From contig JAFRJF010000075.1 in the NCBI GenBank assembly GCA_017432405.1, positions 1-10,686 on the forward strand: 10,686 nucleotides of DNA, given 5' to 3'. This document shows, in pieces, positions 7,671 to 10,686 of this stretch. The position numbers and the translations under genes were made by a program. Source of the stretch: Clostridia bacterium (GTDB taxonomy: Bacteria > Bacillota_A > Clostridia > Christensenellales > Aristaeellaceae). The notes below the pieces were generated by a model. The model searched no databases and was not told where the DNA came from. It saw nothing but the letters and a program-made list of their open reading frames with translations. The stretch's first letter is position 1. Each line of letters starts with the position of its first letter.

Positions 7671-8174
7671 ATGACCATCCGGCATTCCACCCCCCAGGAC
7701 CTTGACCGCATGATGGAAATATACGCCCATGCCCGCTCTTTCATGGCGGAGCACGGCAACCCGAACCAGTGGGGCCCCACCCAGTGGCCACCGAGGGAAC
7801 TGATCGAGCAGGACATCCGCGAGGGCCACAGCTATGTATGCGTTGGCGACGACGGCAGGGTCGCGGGCACGTTCTATTTCATCCAGGGCATGGACGTCGA
7901 GCCCACCTACCGAAATATCACCGACGGCGCGTGGCTGGATGACGGCCCCTACGGCGTGGTACACCGCATCGCCACGGACGGCTCCGCGCGGGGCGTCGGA
8001 GCCTTCTGCCTGAACTGGGCCTTCGGGCAATGCGGCCATATGCGCATCGACACCCACGGGGACAACGCCGTCATGCAGCGCCTGCTGGGCAAGCTGGGCT
8101 TCATCCACTGCGGCACGATCCATGTGGAGGAGGACGACTTTCCCAGACTGGCCTACGAAAAGGTCCGGGCATGA
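7671..8174 (+). CDS. GNAT-family N-acetyltransferase
   Basis: This 167-residue protein has the length and layout of a single-domain GNAT enzyme, which moves an acetyl group from acetyl-CoA to an amine. The N-terminus 'MTIRHSTPQDLDRMMEIY' is the typical first strand and helix. The acetyl-CoA-binding motif A is seen as VVHRIATDGSARGVGAFCL (~101-119), with R-G-V-G as the pyrophosphate loop. 'MRIDTHGDNAVMQRLLGKLGF' (~124-144) is the motif B region that ends most GNATs. GGAGG (7660-7664) lies 6 bases before the ATG. It overlaps the next gene by ATGA. The substrate cannot be read from sequence. It sits between argG and argH, but nothing shows it is an arginine enzyme, and it does not resemble an ArgA/NAGS I recognise. 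Confidence 0.9.
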   Translation: MTIRHSTPQDLDRMMEIYAHARSFMAEHGNPNQWGPTQWPPRELIEQDIREGHSYVCVGDDGRVAGTFYFIQGMDVEPTYRNITDGAWLDDGPYGVVHRIATDGSARGVGAFCLNWAFGQCGHMRIDTHGDNAVMQRLLGKLGFIHCGTIHVEEDDFPRLAYEKVRA

Positions 8175-8818
8175 GCGGCGCAAGCCTGGACGGGCTGCTT
8201 CACCGCTACCGGCAGGACGGCGGTTTTCGCGCCTGGGTCGGGGCAATGGGCTCCCTGGCCGCCTCGGCGGCCTTCGCGCTGTACAACGGCATTGCCGGCC
8301 TGGCGTACCGCGCGCCCTGGAACGGCAGCATCTGCGTCTATTACCTGCTTCTGGCCGGGATACGCGGCTATCTTCTGGTCAGCCAGCGCAGGCTTGCGGG
8401 CCTGCCCCGGTCGAAGGCGCGTCACATGAAAAAACGCGCCTGCGCCACCGCCGCCGGCACGCTGCTGATATTGAACCTGGCCCTGATCGCCCCCATCGCG
8501 CTGATGGCGCGAATGGAAAGGCCGGTGAACATGGGGCTCATCCCCGCCATCGCCACCGCGGCCTATGCCACCTGGAAGATCACCCTCGCCTCGATCCGCT
8601 ACCGCAGGCGAAAGCGCAGCGCGGACGGATTCACGGCCCAGCTGCGCACGGTGGGCCTGGTGGACGCGCTGGTATCGATACTGACGCTGCAAAACACGCT
8701 GATCATGGTGAATGACGCAGGCGACGGGCGCTCGATGCTGACCCTGGCCGCCCTGAGCAGCGCCGTGATCTTCATTGGCATTGTCGCGATCTCCATCGCC
8801 AACTGGCGACGGAGATAA
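8171..8818 (+). CDS. Six-helix integral membrane protein of unknown function
   Basis: I do not recognise the family. The start at 8171 is chosen because it overlaps the acetyltransferase stop as ATGA, with AAAGG a few bases upstream. A longer reading from 8030 would add 47 residues that merely read the acetyltransferase gene in another frame. The 215 residues show six hydrophobic stretches at roughly 22-46, 52-71, 91-113, 120-142, 160-180 and 189-210. Basic clusters lie at 73-89 (RR, K, HMKKR) and 143-149 (RYRRRKR), and the tail is NWRRR, suggesting that loops 2-3 and 4-5 and both termini are cytosolic. No catalytic motif stands out. Coupling to the acetyltransferase suggests a joint role. 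The stop codon falls within a few bases of the truncated toxin gene on the other strand, so the 3' end lies beside a rearrangement point. Confidence 0.8.
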   Translation: MSGASLDGLLHRYRQDGGFRAWVGAMGSLAASAAFALYNGIAGLAYRAPWNGSICVYYLLLAGIRGYLLVSQRRLAGLPRSKARHMKKRACATAAGTLLILNLALIAPIALMARMERPVNMGLIPAIATAAYATWKITLASIRYRRRKRSADGFTAQLRTVGLVDALVSILTLQNTLIMVNDAGDGRSMLTLAALSSAVIFIGIVAISIANWRRR

Positions 8819-8819
8819 A

Positions 8820-8886
8820 AAGCGATGTATTCCCAGATGTTGTCAAGATCAGCCAACGCCTCTTCAGAATAATGGATTTTAAACAT
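8820..8886 (-). pseudogene. RelE/ParE-family toxin, 5' remnant only
   Basis: Reading leftward from the ATG at 8886, the first ~22 residues (MFKIHYSEEALADLDNIWEY and I-A) are a clear start of a RelE/ParE-type toxin of ~95-100 residues. Beyond this the frame stays open to 8599, but the residues lose any toxin character and simply lie antisense to the membrane gene. The start overlaps the antitoxin stop by 8 bases (ATGTTTAA), the normal antitoxin-toxin arrangement. The toxin core and C-terminal catalytic or interaction residues are gone, so it should be inactive. The break lies at about 8815-8822. Confidence 0.8.
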
Positions 8887-9136
8887 TCGCCTTCTCCCTG
8901 AAGTGCTGGCGAACCTGCTCAGCCGTCAACCATCCCTTTTCCTCTCCGGATCTTCTGCCCTTATTCAATTCATTGATCAGTTTGATCTCAGCTTGCATCC
9001 GCTCGTATTCCTGTATCTCCATAATGGCATAGCAGCCGCGCCCATTTTTCGTCAGGAACACAGGGGCATCCTTTTGCACTTCCCGCAGCACTTCCGTATA
9101 ATTCCGCAGATCGGAAATAGGCTTGATGTTTGGCAT
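8879..9136 (-). CDS. Phd/YefM-family antitoxin, now without an intact toxin
   Basis: The 85-residue product starting MPNIKPISDLRNYTEVL is typical of Phd/YefM antitoxins, which bind operator DNA through the N-terminal half and block a RelE/ParE-type toxin with the C-terminal half. 'DAPVFLTKNGRGCYAIMEIQEY' lies in the conserved core, and the charged C-terminus (ERMQAEIKLINELNKG...) is the toxin-binding arm. A GTG at 9145 is in frame, but AGAGGA (9152-9147) would be only one base from it and 10 bases from the ATG at 9136, so the ATG is preferred. The toxin downstream is truncated, leaving an orphan antitoxin that may persist as an autorepressor or as protection against a homologous toxin elsewhere. 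Confidence 0.88.
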   Translation of the reverse strand: MPNIKPISDLRNYTEVLREVQKDAPVFLTKNGRGCYAIMEIQEYERMQAEIKLINELNKGRRSGEEKGWLTAEQVRQHFREKANV

Positions 9137-9167
9137 AACTTTCACGTCCTCTCATGATCCTGACACC

Positions 9168-9196
9168 AGTATATCATTCTTTGCTGTAAAATACAA
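9168..9196 (-). promoter_or_regulatory. Promoter of the antitoxin gene
   Basis: On the minus strand, TTGTAT (9196-9191, 3/6) and TATACT (9173-9168, 5/6) are separated by 17 bases, and TGA just before the -10 makes it an extended -10 promoter. Transcription would start about 25 bases before the antitoxin ATG. A short GGATAGTATCC palindrome (9224-9234) lies further upstream. Phd/YefM antitoxins usually repress their own promoter, so an operator probably overlaps this region, but I cannot point to it with confidence. Confidence 0.55.
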
Positions 9197-9252
9197 CTGC
9201 TAATTTGCAGCGATAATCAAGCAGGATAGTATCCACGTTAACGCACAGAGCC

Positions 9253-9281
9253 TTGCGGCGCGCTCCACGATTGTGTATAAT
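9253..9281 (+). promoter_or_regulatory. Likely promoter of argH
   Basis: A perfect TATAAT (9276-9281) is preceded at 17 bases by TTGCGG (9253-9258, 3/6 to the -35 consensus). Transcription would start near 9288, leaving a leader of about 140 bases before argH. The region 9137-9429 has no gene I can support: it holds the antitoxin promoter, this promoter and the argH leader. Confidence 0.55.
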
Positions 9282-9330
9282 GCAGGCAATCCAAATAAGG
9301 GAACAGCCGGAAAAGACAGGCGCTTATACG

Positions 9331-9374
9331 ATGGCAATAATCTATGAACGGCAACAGGCATGAGTAGATCATAG
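9331..9374 (+). other. Two overlapping tiny reading frames in the argH leader (weak)
   Basis: An ATG at 9331 opens a 10-codon frame (MAIIYERQQA, stop TGA 9361-9363), and an ATG at 9360 overlaps it as ATGA and opens a 4-codon frame (MSRS, stop TAG 9372-9374). Each has one Arg codon. CTATGA (9342-9347) and TCATAG (9369-9374) can pair around this. Neither frame has a convincing ribosome binding site. Leader-peptide control is only a possibility. Confidence 0.15.
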
Positions 9375-9429
9375 GCAGAATAACAACACACATCCGGCAA
9401 ATGATAAAACGGCAAAGGAGTATATACCT

Positions 9430-10686
9430 ATGAAACTTTGGGCAGGCCGCACCGGCGGCGACGTGGACGAGAGGCTTTCGGCCATCAACAACTCCATCGG
9501 CTTTGACAGCCGCATGTACAGGCAGGACATCACCGGCTCCATCGCCCACGCAAGGATGCTGGGCAGGCAGGGCATCATCACAGAAGAGGACGCCGCCCAG
9601 ATCGTCGAGGGGCTGAAGGGCATCCTCGCCGACATCGACAGCGGGGCGCTGGCCATCGACATGGAGTGCGAGGACATCCACACCTTCGTGGAGGCCACGC
9701 TGACCGAGCGCATCGGCACGGCGGGCAAGAAGCTGCACACCGCCCGAAGCCGCAACGACCAGGTGGCGCTGGACATCCGCATGTTCCTGGCGGACACGAT
9801 CGACCGGCTGACCGGGCTGGCGAAGGACCTGATCGCCGCCTTCTGCGACGTGGCGGAGAAGCACCTGGAGACCGTCATGCCCGGCTACACCCACCTGCAG
9901 CGGGCCCAGCCCATCACGCTGGCCCACTGGCTGATGGCCTACGCCCAGATGCTGCTGCGGGACATCGACCGCCTGGCCGACTGCAAGCGGCGCACGCTGG
10001 TGCTGCCCCTGGGCTCGGGGGCGCTGGCGGGCACCACCTACCCCCTGGACCGGCAGTTCGTGGCCGAACAGCTGGGCTTCAATGCCATCAGCCTGAACAG
10101 CCTGGACGGCGTCTCCGACCGGGATTTCGCGCTGGAGCTGCTCTCGGCCCTGTCCATCATGATGATGCACCTCTCCCGCTTCTCCGAGGAAATCTGCCTG
10201 TGGTGCAGCTGGGAATTCCGCTTCGTCACGCTGGCCGACCGCTTCTCCACCGGCTCGTCCATCATGCCCCAGAAGAAGAACCCCGACATCACCGAGCTGG
10301 TTCGGGGCAAGACCGGGCGGGTGTACGGCGACCTGATGACGCTGCTGACGGCCATGAAGGCCCTGCCCCTGGCCTACAACAAGGACATGCAGGAGGACAA
10401 GGAGGCCCTGTTCGACGCCATCGACACCGCCGAGCTGAGCCTGTCGGTGCTCACGCCAATGCTGCGCACCGCCACCTTCCATCCCGCGAACATGAAGAAG
10501 GCCGCCGCCGCGGGCTTCATCAACGCCACCGACTGCGCCGACTACATGGTGCGCAAGGGCGTGCCCTTCCGGGACGCCTACGGGGTGGTGGGCAAGCTGG
10601 TGAAGTACTGCATCGACCGGGGCGTCACGCTGGAGGAGCTGCCCCTGGCCGAATACCGCCAGTTCAGCCTGGTGTTCGACGTGGAC
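9430..10686 (+). CDS. argH: Argininosuccinate lyase, 5' part (3' end outside window)
   Basis: ArgH splits argininosuccinate into arginine and fumarate, the last step of arginine synthesis, as a cytoplasmic homotetramer of the fumarase/aspartase superfamily. The 419 visible residues include the start MKLWAGR, the conserved HTARSRNDQVALDIRMF and PGYTHLQRAQPITLAHW blocks, and the superfamily signature GSSIMPQKKNP (275-285), whose loop carries the catalytic serine. The usual length is ~455-470 residues, so roughly 40-50 are missing past the window edge. AAAGGAG (9414-9420) lies 9 bases before the ATG. The gene completes the pathway step after argG but is transcribed from its own promoter. No damage is visible. 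Confidence 0.97.
   Translation, partial: MKLWAGRTGGDVDERLSAINNSIGFDSRMYRQDITGSIAHARMLGRQGIITEEDAAQIVEGLKGILADIDSGALAIDMECEDIHTFVEATLTERIGTAGKKLHTARSRNDQVALDIRMFLADTIDRLTGLAKDLIAAFCDVAEKHLETVMPGYTHLQRAQPITLAHWLMAYAQMLLRDIDRLADCKRRTLVLPLGSGALAGTTYPLDRQFVAEQLGFNAISLNSLDGVSDRDFALELLSALSIMMMHLSRFSEEICLWCSWEFRFVTLADRFSTGSSIMPQKKNPDITELVRGKTGRVYGDLMTLLTAMKALPLAYNKDMQEDKEALFDAIDTAELSLSVLTPMLRTATFHPANMKKAAAAGFINATDCADYMVRKGVPFRDAYGVVGKLVKYCIDRGVTLEELPLAEYRQFSLVFDVD

Noticed and set aside
8030..8818. 262-residue reading of the membrane gene from 8030
   Set aside because: The first 47 residues overlap the acetyltransferase in another frame and are Arg/His/Gly-rich; the ATG at 8171 has the ATGA overlap.
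8599..8886. A full-length 95-residue RelE/ParE-type toxin
   Set aside because: The length is coincidental. Only the first ~22 residues look like a toxin; the rest is the antisense of a hydrophobic membrane gene.
8879..9145. GTG start for the antitoxin at 9145
   Set aside because: The ribosome binding site would be about one base away. The ATG at 9136 has good spacing and gives the usual family N-terminus.
8903..9157. 84-residue plus-strand frame opposite the antitoxin
   Set aside because: It has no family resemblance or ribosome binding site, while the minus-strand antitoxin is well supported.

Overview
The window looks like a piece of chromosome from a GC-rich Bacillota, most likely an uncultured gut clostridium. 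The grounds are strong AGGAGG-type ribosome binding sites, sigma-A-like promoters, BspA/DUF285-type surface repeats, a palindromic miniature element of a kind I remember from Oscillospiraceae-like genomes, and GC-rich genes separated by AT-rich gaps. The lineage is an inference; no rRNA or species marker is present.

Layout: the 3' end of tadA (2-271) is closed by a strong hairpin terminator. A fresh promoter then drives a 742-residue protein (415-2643) made of a SARM1-like TIR domain, one membrane helix, a Pro/Thr/Glu stalk and 13 gap-free 26-residue BspA-type leucine-rich repeats. A 229-bp miniature inverted-repeat element (2643-2871) begins on the stop codon of that gene. It is followed by two translationally coupled genes (2885-4402 and 4399-6198). 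The first is a two-helix potassium channel (TVGYGD filter) fused to Rossmann/RCK-like regions and a C-terminal RyR-like domain. The second is a related membrane protein with no visible filter but the same Rossmann plus RyR-like tail. Together these three genes look like a TIR-to-ion-channel signalling or defence cassette set between housekeeping genes. This is the main discovery candidate of the window.

The right half is arginine biosynthesis: argG (6340-7572, own promoter) and argH (9430 to window end, own promoter) encode the last two steps. They are separated by an insert containing a 60-nt near-perfect hairpin, a GNAT acetyltransferase, an overlapping six-helix membrane protein of unknown function, and a damaged toxin-antitoxin locus on the minus strand (intact Phd/YefM-type antitoxin, RelE/ParE-type toxin cut to about 22 codons).

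Working model (inference): the repeats outside the cell sense a ligand, the cytosolic TIR domain hydrolyses or cyclises NAD+, and the nucleotide product or NAD loss is read by the Rossmann/RyR tails of the two membrane proteins, opening a K+-selective pore. Nothing in the sequence proves this; each link is listed with what would refute it.
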